From Sphingosinicella soli (lineage in GTDB: Bacteria; Pseudomonadota; Alphaproteobacteria; Sphingomonadales; Sphingomonadaceae), in NCBI RefSeq assembly GCF_014199685.1, contig NZ_JACHNZ010000007.1, positions 37,268 through 101,267 on the forward strand: a stretch of DNA of 64,000 bases, in the 5' to 3' direction. Below the pieces are notes generated by a model, which searched no databases, was not told the DNA's origin, and was given only the letters and a program-made list of their open reading frames with translations. Position 1 is the stretch's first letter; every line of letters begins with the position of its first letter. The translations under genes were made by a program, and so were the position numbers. Shown one piece after another: positions 52,967 through 61,791 of this stretch.

Positions 52967-54025
52967 ATGGCGGGCGAAGAGCAATTGCGCGCGGCGCTTG
53001 CACGGCTGGCGGACCCGGTATCGGGCAAGGATATCGTCAGCGCCGGGCGCGTATCGGGCATCGTGCTGCGAAGCGGGCGGGCCGGGCTCGTGCTCGCCAC
53101 CGACGGTCTTTCGGCACATGACGCGAAGACGCTCGAAGCCCGTATCGATGCGGCGCTGCGGTCCGTACCGGGCGTGGAGGGCGCGCGCATCATCACCACG
53201 GCCGAACGCGGCGATGCGCCGCAGGGCCCGCACCCCACCGCCCCCGCGCCGCTTCCGGAAATCCGCACGATCATTGCGGTCGGTTCGGGCAAGGGCGGTG
53301 TCGGCAAGTCGACCGTGGCCGCGAACATCGCCGTCGCGCTCGCCGCGCGGGGGCTGAAGGTCGGGCTGCTCGATGCCGATATCTACGGACCCTCCGTGCC
53401 GATGCTGATGGGGCGTCAGGAACGGTTGACGCTGCGCGACAAGCGCATCCAGCCCGCCGAGGTGCACGGGTTGAAGGCCGTCTCGATCGGCGAGATGACC
53501 GATCCGGACCGCGCCGTCGTGTGGCGCGGGCCGATGGCGTCGAGCGCGCTGATGCAGATGCTGACGCAGACCGATTGGGGACCGCTCGATGTCCTCGTGG
53601 TCGATCTGCCGCCGGGCACGGGCGACATTCAGCTCACGATGGCGCAGAAGGTGCCGCTCGCCGGCGCCGTGATCGTCTCGACGCCCCAGGATCTTGCGCT
53701 CATCGATGCGAAGAAAGCGGTCGGGATGTTCGGCAAGGTCGGCGTGCCCATCCTCGGCATGATCGAGAACATGTCCACCTTCCACTGCCCGGCATGCGGC
53801 CATGAAAGCCACATCTTCGGCCACGGCGGCGCGGAAGCCGCAGCGGCTGCGATGGGGCTGCGCTTCCTCGGCGCCATCCCGCTCGAGATCGGCATACGCG
53901 AGGCAAGCGATGCGGGCACGCCGATCGCGCTCAAGGGCGATGCGGCAGGGAACGCCTTCCGCAACATCGCCGTTCAGATACAGGAAGCCCTGAAGGAGAC
54001 GTCCCGTGCCGCTGACATCCGATGA
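52967..54025 (+). CDS. Mrp/ApbC family Fe-S carrier P-loop ATPase
   Basis: The 352-residue protein has an N-terminal MIP18-like domain (about 5-80). Its ParA-type ATPase domain begins with [19 protein letters not shown] near 103 (deviant Walker A). [26 protein letters not shown] and the cluster-binding pair in [10 protein letters not shown] near 270 follow. It carries [4Fe-4S] clusters to target enzymes in the cytoplasm. ATG 52967 has an AAGGAG site; the frame upstream is the antisense of the glycine-rich hflK start. It is coupled to the CoA-binding gene by a 20-bp overlap. Confidence 0.95.
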   Translation: MAGEEQLRAALARLADPVSGKDIVSAGRVSGIVLRSGRAGLVLATDGLSAHDAKTLEARIDAALRSVPGVEGARIITTAERGDAPQGPHPTAPAPLPEIRTIIAVGSGKGGVGKSTVAANIAVALAARGLKVGLLDADIYGPSVPMLMGRQERLTLRDKRIQPAEVHGLKAVSIGEMTDPDRAVVWRGPMASSALMQMLTQTDWGPLDVLVVDLPPGTGDIQLTMAQKVPLAGAVIVSTPQDLALIDAKKAVGMFGKVGVPILGMIENMSTFHCPACGHESHIFGHGGAEAAAAAMGLRFLGAIPLEIGIREASDAGTPIALKGDAAGNAFRNIAVQIQEALKETSRAADIR

Positions 54026-54434
54026 AGACATTCGCGCCCTGCTCACCGCCACGCGCACCATCGCGATGGTCGGCGCGTCCGACCGGCCCGACCGGCCGAG
54101 CCACGGCGTCATGGCGTATCTGCAGGGGCGCGGCTACCGCGTGATCCCTGTGAACCCTACACTTGCTGGCTCCACGCTTCACGGCGAAACCGTCTACGGT
54201 TCGCTTCCCGAAATTCCCCAGCCCGTCGACATGGTCGATATCTTCCGCCGCTCCGACGCGGTCGGGCCGGTCGTCGACGAGGCCATCGGGATCGGCGCGA
54301 AGGCGGTGTGGATGCAACTCGGCGTCATCAACGACGTTGCCGCCGCCAAAGCCGAAGCCGCAGGGCTAAAGGTGGTGATGGACGATTGCCCCGCCCGCGC
54401 GATTCCCCGCCTCGGCGTGCCGAAGGTCGGCTGA
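54006..54434 (+). CDS. CoA-binding domain protein (YccU-like)
   Basis: The 142-residue protein has a single Rossmann CoA-binding domain: [20 protein letters not shown] near 16-35, [37 protein letters not shown] and [11 protein letters not shown]. It resembles E. coli YccU and the N-terminal domain of succinyl-CoA synthetase alpha. It lacks the catalytic part, so a CoA-sensing or regulatory role is likely. The GTG start lies inside the end of mrp. Confidence 0.88.
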   Translation: MPLTSDEDIRALLTATRTIAMVGASDRPDRPSHGVMAYLQGRGYRVIPVNPTLAGSTLHGETVYGSLPEIPQPVDMVDIFRRSDAVGPVVDEAIGIGAKAVWMQLGVINDVAAAKAEAAGLKVVMDDCPARAIPRLGVPKVG

Positions 54435-54555
54435 CGGCGGACGGGGCTTCCGGAATAGGAAAGCCTGTGCAAGCCTTGCGGGTTCTTTGAAATCCGCGCG
54501 CAGGCCCGACCGGAAAAAACCGTCGTTTGCCTCCACTTCCTCTACTTGTGAGGGA

Positions 54556-55902
54556 TCAGGCGCCCGCCACGGTCATGCCCTCGATGCGCAGCGTCGGGGC
54601 GTTCACGGCATGGCGGAAGACGAGGTCGTCCGCCGGGGTCAGATTCAGGAACATGGACTTGAGGTTGCCCGCCACCGTGATCTCGGCGACGGCGCCCGCG
54701 ATCTCGCCGTCCTCGATCAGGAAGCCCGCAGCGCCCCGGCTGTAGTCGCCCGTCACGCCGTTGACGCCCTGGCCGATGAGTTCGGTGACGAGCACGCCGC
54801 GCCGGATGTCCGCAATGAGCGCGCTGCGGCTCAGCGTTCCCGCCTCCATGTACAGGTTCGTCGTGGAAACGCCCGGCGGGCCGGAAACCCCGCGCGAAGC
54901 GTGGCCGGTCGGGCGGCTTTCCAGCTGCCGCGCCGATGCGCTGTCGAGCAGCCAGCCGGTGAGGCGTCCGGCATCGACGAGCAGCATGCGCGCTGTCGGC
55001 AGGCCTTCGCCGTCGAACGGCCGGGAGCGGAGGCCGCGCGCGCGCAGCGGGTCGTCGGCGATGGATACGCCCTGCGGGAAGATCTGCTCGCCGAGCGCGT
55101 CCTTCAGGAAACTCGTGCCGCGCGTGATGGCCGTACCGCTGATCGCGCCCGCAAGATGGCCGAGCAGCGAGCCCGCGACGCGCGGATCGAACACCACCGG
55201 CATGGCGCCGGTCGCGAGTTTCGCGGGCGAAAGGCGTGCGACAGCCCGTTCGCCTGCACGCCGGCCGACGGTTTCGGGCGCGTCCAGATCGGCATCGTGC
55301 CGCGCGCTGTGATACGCATAGTCGCGCTGCATCGTGTCGCCGGTTCCCGCGATGGTCGAGGCGGAAACGCCGTAGGAGCTCCCCGAATAGGCGCCCGCGA
55401 AGCCATGCGAGGTGGCGAGCGCATAGACCGCGCGGCCGCTGCTGGCCGACGCGCCCTGCGAATTGCTGACGCCCTCCACGGCGCGCGCCGCATCCTCGGC
55501 CGCAAGCGCGCGCGCCCGCAGCGCCTCGACCGGAATGTCGGCGCCGTCGTCAATGTCCAGCGCGGGCCAGGGGCCGTTCGCGAGCCGCTCCGCCGGGGCA
55601 AGCCCCGCGTAGCGATCCTCCGGCGCCTCGCGCGCCATGGCGACCGCACGCTCGGCGGCGGCGGCGAGCGCGGCGGCGGAAAGGTCGGATGAAGACACGT
55701 TGGCACTGCGCTGGCCGATGAAGACGCGAATGCCGATCTCTTCGGCCTCCGAACGTCCGATATCCTCGAGTTCGCCGAGCCTTACATGCACGCTCGACGA
55801 CATGTCGCCAAAGTAGACTCCGTCCGCGGCATCGGCGCCGAGCGCTTTTGCGTGGGCGATGGCGTGGTCGAGGCGGTCGAGTGCAGCGTTTGGATCAAGC
55901 AT
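54556..55902 (-). CDS. pmbA: TldE/PmbA-family metalloprotease subunit
   Basis: The 448-residue protein belongs to the TldD/PmbA family. It shows RSEAEEIGIRVFIGQRSANV near 50-70, then SATLE-like SNSQGASASSGRAVYALAT, and MPVVFDPRVAGSLLGHLAGA near 240. NLYMEAGTLSRSALIADIRR and TGDYSRGAAGFLIEDGEI lie near the end. There is no HExxxH zinc motif, so it is the PmbA (TldE) partner and not TldD. The TldD/TldE pair trims peptides such as microcin and antitoxin. TldD is not in this window. Confidence 0.93.
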   Translation of the reverse strand: MLDPNAALDRLDHAIAHAKALGADAADGVYFGDMSSSVHVRLGELEDIGRSEAEEIGIRVFIGQRSANVSSSDLSAAALAAAAERAVAMAREAPEDRYAGLAPAERLANGPWPALDIDDGADIPVEALRARALAAEDAARAVEGVSNSQGASASSGRAVYALATSHGFAGAYSGSSYGVSASTIAGTGDTMQRDYAYHSARHDADLDAPETVGRRAGERAVARLSPAKLATGAMPVVFDPRVAGSLLGHLAGAISGTAITRGTSFLKDALGEQIFPQGVSIADDPLRARGLRSRPFDGEGLPTARMLLVDAGRLTGWLLDSASARQLESRPTGHASRGVSGPPGVSTTNLYMEAGTLSRSALIADIRRGVLVTELIGQGVNGVTGDYSRGAAGFLIEDGEIAGAVAEITVAGNLKSMFLNLTPADDLVFRHAVNAPTLRIEGMTVAGA

Positions 55903-55935
55903 GGTAGCCGCGCATAAGCGCTTGGCGCGCGCCCG

Positions 55936-56871
55936 TCAAAGCCCGGCCGCGAGGCAGGCCGCGAACAGGAGCGCGCCCGTCAGCGTGTTGGAACGGAACA
56001 GCCGCAGCGCGCGCACCGTGTCCGCCCCGCCGAGCGCGCGAACCTGCCAAAGCAGATGGAGCGCGGCCGGGATCAGCGCGGCGAGCGCCAGCGGTTGCTG
56101 CGGCGCGGTGAGCAGGAGTGCGGCCCCCAGCAGCAGCATAGCGGCGGCATAGAAGATCGCGACACCCGCGCGAAGATTGCCGCCGAGCCGCCGCGCCGAA
56201 GACTTGATCCCGGCAAGCGCATCATCCTCGATGTCCTGAAGCGCGTAGATCGTATCGTAGCCGAGTGTCCAGAAAACGCCCGCCGCATAGAGCGCGACCG
56301 CAGCAGGCGGCAGCATGCCGGCAACGGCAGCGAAGCCGACGAGCGCCCCCCAGTTGAAGGTGAGACCCAGCCACGCCTGCGGCCACCATGTGATGCGCTT
56401 CATGAACGGGTAGCCTGCGACCAGCAGCAGGGAGCCGAGTGCAACCACCTGCGCGAAGCCCCCGAGCTGGATCAGCACGACGAGGCCGATCAGCGACAGG
56501 CCGACGAGCAGCACCCATGCAACTGTCAGCGAAACCGTGCCGCTTGCGAGCGGGCGGCTGCGGGTACGTGCGACGCTCGCATCAAGATCGCGGTCGATGA
56601 TGTCGTTGTACACGCAGCCCGCCGAGCGCATCGCGAACGATCCGATCAGGAACAGCAGCACAAGATAGATTTCCTGCGGAAGACCGCCCGCCAGCGCGAC
56701 GCCCCAAGCGCAGGGCCAGAACAGCAGCCAGGCGCCGATCGGCCGGTCGGCACGCGCCAGCCGGGCGTAGGGTTTCCACGATCGGGGCAGCATTTCGACC
56801 CAGCTGCCGGCGACCGCATCGGGCGTCACGCGATCGGTCGTCTCCGGCGTGGTCAGGGGCGGGGTCTCCAT
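55936..56871 (-). CDS. ubiA: 4-hydroxybenzoate polyprenyltransferase
   Basis: The 311-residue inner-membrane enzyme joins 4-hydroxybenzoate to the isoprenoid tail in ubiquinone synthesis. It has about eight membrane helices and both aspartate-rich motifs: NDIIDRDLDASVART near residue 90, and the second as YALQDIEDDALAGIKSSARR near 215. Its N-terminus is longer than that of E. coli UbiA. The start lies 15 bp from that of rsmE, transcribed the other way, so promoters must overlap. Confidence 0.94.
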   Translation of the reverse strand: METPPLTTPETTDRVTPDAVAGSWVEMLPRSWKPYARLARADRPIGAWLLFWPCAWGVALAGGLPQEIYLVLLFLIGSFAMRSAGCVYNDIIDRDLDASVARTRSRPLASGTVSLTVAWVLLVGLSLIGLVVLIQLGGFAQVVALGSLLLVAGYPFMKRITWWPQAWLGLTFNWGALVGFAAVAGMLPPAAVALYAAGVFWTLGYDTIYALQDIEDDALAGIKSSARRLGGNLRAGVAIFYAAAMLLLGAALLLTAPQQPLALAALIPAALHLLWQVRALGGADTVRALRLFRSNTLTGALLFAACLAAGL

Positions 56872-56886
56872 GCTAGCGGGGTCAGC

Positions 56887-57636
56887 ATGGGTGATCGATC
56901 ATTGTCAAGCAAGGCAGGCCCGCGCCTGTTCGTGGACACGCCGCTCGCGGCGGGGAGGACGCTGCCGCTGCCTCCACCGGCCGGGCACTATCTGACGCGC
57001 GTGATGCGACTGCGCGAAGGCGACGGCGTCAGGCTCTTCGACGACCGCACCGGCGAGTGGCGTGCGGTGATCGCCGCGGTCGGCAAGCGCGAGGTGGTCG
57101 TCCGCGCGGAGGCGCTGCTCAAGCCGCGCGAGACGGTGCCGGACCTCTGGCTCTGCGCAGCGCCGCTGAAGGCGGGGCGTATCGACTGGCTGGCGGAAAA
57201 GGCTTGCGAGCTGGGTGTAGCGAGGCTGGTCCCGACGGTGACGCGGCGGACGGTCGTGGGCAATCTGAAGCTCGACCGGCTGCGCGCGCATATGGTTGAG
57301 GCGGCCGAACAGTGCGAACGTACGGCGCTGCCGGAGCTTGCCGAACCGGTATCGCTCGCCACCTTGCTTGAAGGCTGGCCGGAGGACCGCAAGTTGATCT
57401 TCTGCGACGAGGAAGGCGGCGAGCCGATTGCGCAAGCACTGCCCGGCATCGCAGCGCCCGCCGCGATCCTGATCGGCCCCGAGGGCGGCTTCGACGATGC
57501 CGAGCGCGCGGCAGTACGGGCCCTCCCACAATGCGTGCGCGTATCACTCGGCCCGCGCATCCTCAGAGCGGATACTGCGGCAGCGGCGGCGATCTCCGTC
57601 TGGCAGGCGATGTCGGGGGATTGGCAGGGGGCCTGA
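56887..57636 (+). CDS. rsmE: 16S rRNA (uracil-1498-N3)-methyltransferase
   Basis: The 249-residue SPOUT methyltransferase modifies U1498 of 16S rRNA. Its N-terminal PUA-like part (about 10-80) has HYLTRVMRLREGDGVRLFD. The trefoil-knot domain (about 85-245) has EKACELGVARLVP, AEQCERTALPEL, IGPEGGFDDAERA and the knot SLGPRILRADTAAAAAI. ATG 56887 starts where similarity starts. It precedes gshA by 54 bp, an order also common in related genomes. Confidence 0.95.
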   Translation: MGDRSLSSKAGPRLFVDTPLAAGRTLPLPPPAGHYLTRVMRLREGDGVRLFDDRTGEWRAVIAAVGKREVVVRAEALLKPRETVPDLWLCAAPLKAGRIDWLAEKACELGVARLVPTVTRRTVVGNLKLDRLRAHMVEAAEQCERTALPELAEPVSLATLLEGWPEDRKLIFCDEEGGEPIAQALPGIAAPAAILIGPEGGFDDAERAAVRALPQCVRVSLGPRILRADTAAAAAISVWQAMSGDWQGA

Positions 57637-57690
57637 GCCTCGCTCATTTCCTCTCTGGCGTACGGCCGCGAGGACGGCTAAGCGCTCGCC

Positions 57691-59064
57691 ATGAGCACGC
57701 GCAAGGCCGGTGAAGGCGATATCCTTCCTATCGAGTCAAAAGACGATTTGCTGAGCGTTTTCGAGGGCGGCTGCAAGCCCGCGGAGCGTTGGCGAATCGG
57801 CACCGAGCATGAGAAGTTCGTGTATCGCACCAGCGATCACCTTGCGCCCTCCTATGACGAGCAGGGCGGCATCCGCGATCTTCTGATGGCGATGACGCGC
57901 TTCGGCTGGGAACCGATCGAAGAGAACGGATATGTGATCGCGCTGGCGGGTGATGACGGCAATGTCAGTCTCGAACCCGCAGGACAGTTCGAGCTGTCCG
58001 GGGCGCCGCTTGAAAATCTTCACCAGACCTGCGCCGAAACGGGACGGCATCTGAAACAGGTGCAGGAGGTCGGCAAGGAACTCGGCCTTGGCTTCCTCGG
58101 TCTCGGAATGTGGCCGGACAAGCGCCGGGACGATCTGCCGATCATGCCCAAGGGCCGCTACGCGATCATGCTGCGCCACATGCCGCGCGTCGGGTCACTC
58201 GGGCTCGACATGATGCTGCGCACCTGCACCATCCAGACCAACCTCGACTATGCGAGCGAGGCGGACATGGTGAAGAAGTTCCGTGTCAGCCTCGCGCTGC
58301 AGCCGCTGGCAACGGCGCTGTTCGCGAACTCGCCGTTCACGGAAGGCAAGCCGAACGGCTTCCTCAGCTATCGCAGCCATATCTGGACCGATACCGATGC
58401 CGCGCGCACCGGCATGCTGCCGTTCGTGTTCGAGGACGGTTTCGGCTTCGAGCGATGGGCCGACTATATTCTCGACGTGCCTATGTATTTCGCGGTTCGG
58501 GACGGAAAATACGTCGATCTTGCGGGCCAGGATTTCCGCGCCTTCATGGGTGGCAAGCTCGCGGCGCTGCCGGGCGAGCGCGCGACGATCGGCGACTGGA
58601 ACGACCATATCTCCACGGCCTTCCCCGAAGTGCGCCTCAAGAGTTACCTTGAGATGCGCGGCGCGGACGGCGGGCCCTGGAATCGCATCTGCGCGCTGCC
58701 GGCTTTCTGGGTGGGGCTGCTCTACGACGACATCGCGCTCGATGCGGCGTGGGATGCGGTGAAGCACTGGTCGATCGAGGACCACCACCGCATCCGCGAC
58801 GAGGTGCCGAGGCTGGGGCTGCAGGCGAAAGGGCCGCGCGGGCGTTCCTTCCAGCAGCTCGGCAAGGATATCCTCGCGATCGCCGAAGCAGGCCTGACGC
58901 GCCGCGCACGGCTCAACAGTTCGGGCGACAACGAGGCCATCTTCCTCGCGCCGCTGTTCGAGATCGTGGAAAGCGGCAAGACGCCCGCCGAGCGTCTTCT
59001 CGATGCTTATCATGGACGCTGGGCGGGCGATCTTTCGCGGGTTTACGCCGAGGAAAGTTTCTGA
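57691..59064 (+). CDS. gshA: Glutamate-cysteine ligase, plant/alphaproteobacterial type
   Basis: The 457-residue enzyme makes gamma-glutamylcysteine, the first step of glutathione synthesis. Family features are RIGTEHEKFVYRTSDHLAP near 37, VSLEPAGQFELSGAPLENLH near 94-113, IMPKGRYAIMLRHMPRVG, MMLRTCTIQTNLDYASEADM near 180 and LFANSPFTEGKPNGFLSYRS near 213. It is of the GCS2 class rather than the E. coli GshA class. Its stop is 6 bp from that of the convergent acyl-CoA dehydrogenase gene. Confidence 0.95.
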   Translation: MSTRKAGEGDILPIESKDDLLSVFEGGCKPAERWRIGTEHEKFVYRTSDHLAPSYDEQGGIRDLLMAMTRFGWEPIEENGYVIALAGDDGNVSLEPAGQFELSGAPLENLHQTCAETGRHLKQVQEVGKELGLGFLGLGMWPDKRRDDLPIMPKGRYAIMLRHMPRVGSLGLDMMLRTCTIQTNLDYASEADMVKKFRVSLALQPLATALFANSPFTEGKPNGFLSYRSHIWTDTDAARTGMLPFVFEDGFGFERWADYILDVPMYFAVRDGKYVDLAGQDFRAFMGGKLAALPGERATIGDWNDHISTAFPEVRLKSYLEMRGADGGPWNRICALPAFWVGLLYDDIALDAAWDAVKHWSIEDHHRIRDEVPRLGLQAKGPRGRSFQQLGKDILAIAEAGLTRRARLNSSGDNEAIFLAPLFEIVESGKTPAERLLDAYHGRWAGDLSRVYAEESF

Positions 59065-59070
59065 CGCCTT

Positions 59071-60213
59071 TCAGATCGAACGGCTGACGACTTCCTTCAT
59101 GATCTCCGACGTGCCGCCGTAGATGCGCTGAACGCGCGCATCGCGCCACAGGCGGGCGATCGGGTATTCGTTCATATAGCCCGCGCCGCCGTGGAACTGG
59201 AGCGAAGCATCGCAGGCTTCCCATTGGAGTTCGGTGTGCCAGAGCTTGGCGGCTGAGGCTTCTGCGGCGGTGAGCTTGCCTTCGACATGGCGCTTCAGCG
59301 CCCAATCGAGGTGTGCCCAGCCGACCTGCAGCTTTGTTGCAAGATCGGCGAGCACGAACTTGGTGTTCTGGAAATCGAACACGGTCTTGCCGAAGGCCTT
59401 GCGATCCTTGGTGAACCCGACCGCCTCGTCGAAGGCCCGCTGCGCGACCGCCTGGCCGGAGAGTGCGATCTGCAGACGCTCCTGCGGAAGCTGCTTCATC
59501 AGGTAGATGAAGCCCATGTTTTCCTCGCCGATGCAGTTGGTGATCGGGACGCGGACGTCGTTGAAGAACAGCTCCGAGGTGTCGGCGGAATGTTGCCCGA
59601 CCTTGTCGAGGTTGCGGCCGCGCGCGAAGCCCTCGCGGTCGGCTTCGACGAGAATGAGCGAGGTGCCCTTCGCGCCCTGCGCCGGGTCCGTCTTGGCGAC
59701 GATGATGATGAGGTCGGCGTTCTGGCCGTTGGTGATGTAGGTCTTGGAGCCGTTCACGACATAGTGATTGCCGTCGCGCTTCGCGGTGGTCTTCACGCCC
59801 TGAAGGTCGGAGCCTGCGCCGGGTTCGGTCATCGCGATCGCGGTGATGACCTCGCCCGAGACCATGCCGGGGAGCCAGCGGCGTTTTTGTTCTTCGGAGC
59901 CGTAGTTGATGATGTAGTCGACGACGATGTCGGAATGGAGGGTGATGCCGGCCGAGGAACCGGCGTAGCAAAGTTCTTCCCCTATGACGGCGTTGTAGCG
60001 GTAGTCGAGGCCGAGACCGCCGTATTCTTCGGGGACTTGCGGGCAAAGGAGCCCCGCTTTGCCGCAGGCCAGCCAGAAGTTGCGGTCGACGATGCCCTCT
60101 TCCTCCCACCGGTCGAGGTTGGGATGAAGTTCCCGATCGAAGAACTTGCGGACGCTGTCGCGGAAGAGGGCGTGATCCTCGTCGAAGGCGGTGCGGCGGG
60201 CGGTATCGAGCAT
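59071..60213 (-). CDS. Acyl-CoA dehydrogenase
   Basis: The 380-residue FAD enzyme removes hydrogen from acyl-CoA at alpha-beta. It shows LCPQVPEEYGGLGLDYRYN near 57, AIAMTEPGAGSDLQGVKT near 128, YVVNGSKTYITNGQNADLI and ERLQIALSGQAVAQRAFDEA. The FAD/ETF part LQFHGGAGYMNEYPIAR follows. The C-terminal IYGGTSEIMKEVVSRSI holds a Gly-Gly-Thr-Ser-Glu, near the position where many members have the catalytic Glu. Chain-length preference is not evident. ATG 60213 has an AAAGGA site. Confidence 0.94.
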   Translation of the reverse strand: MLDTARRTAFDEDHALFRDSVRKFFDRELHPNLDRWEEEGIVDRNFWLACGKAGLLCPQVPEEYGGLGLDYRYNAVIGEELCYAGSSAGITLHSDIVVDYIINYGSEEQKRRWLPGMVSGEVITAIAMTEPGAGSDLQGVKTTAKRDGNHYVVNGSKTYITNGQNADLIIIVAKTDPAQGAKGTSLILVEADREGFARGRNLDKVGQHSADTSELFFNDVRVPITNCIGEENMGFIYLMKQLPQERLQIALSGQAVAQRAFDEAVGFTKDRKAFGKTVFDFQNTKFVLADLATKLQVGWAHLDWALKRHVEGKLTAAEASAAKLWHTELQWEACDASLQFHGGAGYMNEYPIARLWRDARVQRIYGGTSEIMKEVVSRSI

Positions 60214-60267
60214 GACGGGTTCCTTTCGGCGGTGCGGGTAGCGGCGGCGGATTTCAGTGCCTACTCC

Positions 60268-60831
60268 CTAAAGTGGCCGTACCAATGTGACGCCGACCGC
60301 GATCCACGGCGTTTCTGACACGACGAGCTGCCGCGCGCCGGGAACGAGCGGCAGGATCGCGAGGTGCTGGCCGTCCAGATCGACGAGACGCCCGAACACG
60401 AAGCGGCCGGCGGGGCGGGGGACGAGCACGTCGCGGTTGCGCGCGCGCTCGAACTCGGCAGGCGCAAGCCGTTCGCACCAGAGCGAATCGCCGGTGCGAT
60501 AGTCGCCGATACCGGCCACGACCTGCACCGCGACCATCGCGCCGGAGGGGCGCGGCGGCAGCAGCGTCTGCGACGTGGCGGGCGCGCGGACGCCGTCGGC
60601 GCCGAGCAGCGCGGCGACGGGAACGTCGGGACGTTCGGGATGGGTGACGAGTTCGGCGGCCTCGACGCCGAGCGCTTCGGCGATGCGGTTGAGCCAGCCG
60701 ACCGAAACGGTGCGGGTGCCGGTTTCAAGGCGGCCGATGGTCTGGGGGGTGGTCGCCGGGCGGCAGCGCTCCGCCACGTCGGCCAGCGTGAGACCCCTGC
60801 CCTTACGAACCTCGCGGATGCGTGTGAGCAT
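60268..60831 (-). CDS. XRE-family regulator with LexA/S24-like C-terminal part
   Basis: The 187-residue protein has an N-terminal HTH of the Cro/C1 type (about 1-60: RGLTLADVAERC, then TPQTIGRLETGTRTV). A C-terminal region (about 95-187) contains GIGDYRTGDSLWCERL and GRFVFGRLVDLDGQHLAILP, which resembles a LexA/S24 fold. Whether the Ser-Lys dyad is intact is not clear. It adjoins terminase genes, so it is likely a phage- or GTA-type repressor. The promoter carries a 19-bp sequence repeated before the terminase genes. ATG 60831 was taken rather than the TTG one codon earlier. Confidence 0.82.
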   Translation of the reverse strand: MLTRIREVRKGRGLTLADVAERCRPATTPQTIGRLETGTRTVSVGWLNRIAEALGVEAAELVTHPERPDVPVAALLGADGVRAPATSQTLLPPRPSGAMVAVQVVAGIGDYRTGDSLWCERLAPAEFERARNRDVLVPRPAGRFVFGRLVDLDGQHLAILPLVPGARQLVVSETPWIAVGVTLVRPL

Positions 60832-60835
60832 CAAA

Positions 60836-60854
60836 TTATCCTATTGGGTTATTT
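60836..60854 (-). promoter_or_regulatory. Candidate XRE operator, copy 1 (autoregulation)
   Basis: The minus strand reads AAATAACCCAATAGGATAA. It overlaps the likely -10 (GATAAT) and the AGGA ribosome site of the XRE gene. Seventeen of 19 bases match the copy at 61640-61658. Confidence 0.6.
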
Positions 60855-60920
60855 TTCACTGTCCTACAGGCAAAGCGCGATGGCAAGGGCGTTTCGCAAC
60901 CTCGCGAATGGGAGACGCCG

Positions 60921-61397
60921 ATGCCCGAAACCCGCAACCGCATGATCGTGAACAGCATAGACAGCCCCGCGCACCGCCGCGCCGCGACGGAAGGCGCGCG
61001 CCACGCCAACCGCGCGGAGGAACCGATCGCGTGGCTGCACGCGCGCGGCAAGATCAGCGACCGCCAGTTCGAGGCGGGCGTGCGCCTGCGCCGCGACTTC
61101 ATGATCGCCGCGCGCGGCCCGCGCGTGACGATGGCGTGGGACGCCGCGCCCGTAGCGAAAGTCAGCCGCGCCGCGCCCGATGCGCCCGATCCGACGACGG
61201 CGCAGATCGGCGCGAAAACGCGCGTGGATGCCGCGCTTGCCCACGCCGGGCAGGGGCTGGCGGATGTGCTGACGCGCACCGTGTGCCTGGGCGAAGGGCT
61301 GGAAACGGCGGAACGGGCGATGGGCTGGCCGGCGCGCGCGGGAAAGGTGGTGCTGTGCCTGGGGCTGGACCGGGTGGCGGACTATTACCGCGTCTGA
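60921..61397 (+). CDS. DUF6456-like protein of the phage/GTA module
   Basis: The 158-residue basic protein is divergent from the XRE gene. Its middle, RNRMIVNSIDSPAHRRAATEG and then AWLHARGKISDRQFEAGVRLRRDF, has a helix-turn-helix look. A second part near 105-158 reads RVDAALAHAGQGLADVLTRTVCLGEGLETAERAMGW split over two helices. This resembles the DUF6456 domain of alphaproteobacterial proteins, and I rate the family name as probable only. It may be a DNA-binding activator opposed by the XRE repressor. No enzymatic motif is seen. Confidence 0.65.
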   Translation: MPETRNRMIVNSIDSPAHRRAATEGARHANRAEEPIAWLHARGKISDRQFEAGVRLRRDFMIAARGPRVTMAWDAAPVAKVSRAAPDAPDPTTAQIGAKTRVDAALAHAGQGLADVLTRTVCLGEGLETAERAMGWPARAGKVVLCLGLDRVADYYRV

Positions 61398-61498
61398 TCG
61401 GCGGCGATCGGCGCGATCGCGCTTGCATGCGGCGGAATCGCCATCGCGCCGACGGCGGCGATGAACAGAAGACAGGCGCAGGCAATGATCGTTTTCAT
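61385..61498 (-). CDS. Small secreted or membrane peptide (37 residues)
   Basis: A 37-codon frame opens at ATG 61498 with an AGAGG ribosome site six bases upstream. It encodes a hydrophobic signal-like stretch (IIACACLLFIAAVGAM) between a Lys and a short Ala-, Pro- and Ile-rich tail, ending in TAA at 61385. The last 13 bp overlap the end of the convergent DUF6456-like gene. No family is recognised. The ribosome site and signal-like sequence favour a real gene. Confidence 0.5.
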   Translation of the reverse strand: MKTIIACACLLFIAAVGAMAIPPHASAIAPIAADQTR

Positions 61499-61639
61499 TT
61501 CAACCTCTTTTTGCCCGGCCCCGATAAGCGCTTCATACGCGGCATGAAATTACGATCCGATGAACGACAGACCCGGATCGATGCGCGAAGTGCTTCAGCC
61601 GCCCAAGCATTGCAACCAGGGTGCGACCAAAAGGGACAT

Positions 61640-61658
61640 AAATAACCAGATAGGATAA
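61640..61658 (+). promoter_or_regulatory. Candidate XRE operator, copy 2 (terminase promoter)
   Basis: AAATAACCAGATAGGATAA lies just upstream of the -35 element at 61666. It matches the copy at the XRE promoter in 17 of 19 bases, in an otherwise GC-rich neighbourhood. Confidence 0.6.
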
Positions 61659-61665
61659 ATAATAC

Positions 61666-61694
61666 TTGACGAGCGAACCGCTCTACGCTAGAGA
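61666..61694 (+). promoter_or_regulatory. Putative promoter of the terminase genes
   Basis: TTGACG (61666-61671), 17 bp and TAGAGA (61689-61694) form a moderate sigma-70 promoter about 100 bp before the small-subunit start. A short hairpin AGGCCC-TTCG-GGGCC followed by GTTTTC (61730-61750) lies in the leader and may attenuate. Confidence 0.45.
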
Positions 61695-61791
61695 TCAGAC
61701 ACGCTGAGGAATTGCGGCTCCGGGGGTTCAGGCCCTTCGGGGCCGTTTTCGTGTCGGGGGCTCGGCAGCACCTTTTTCGAAAGGACATCGG

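Noticed and set aside
61546..61645. A 33-codon frame (from about 61543) upstream of the terminase promoter
   Set aside because: No ribosome site, no family match, and it runs into the AT-rich operator region.
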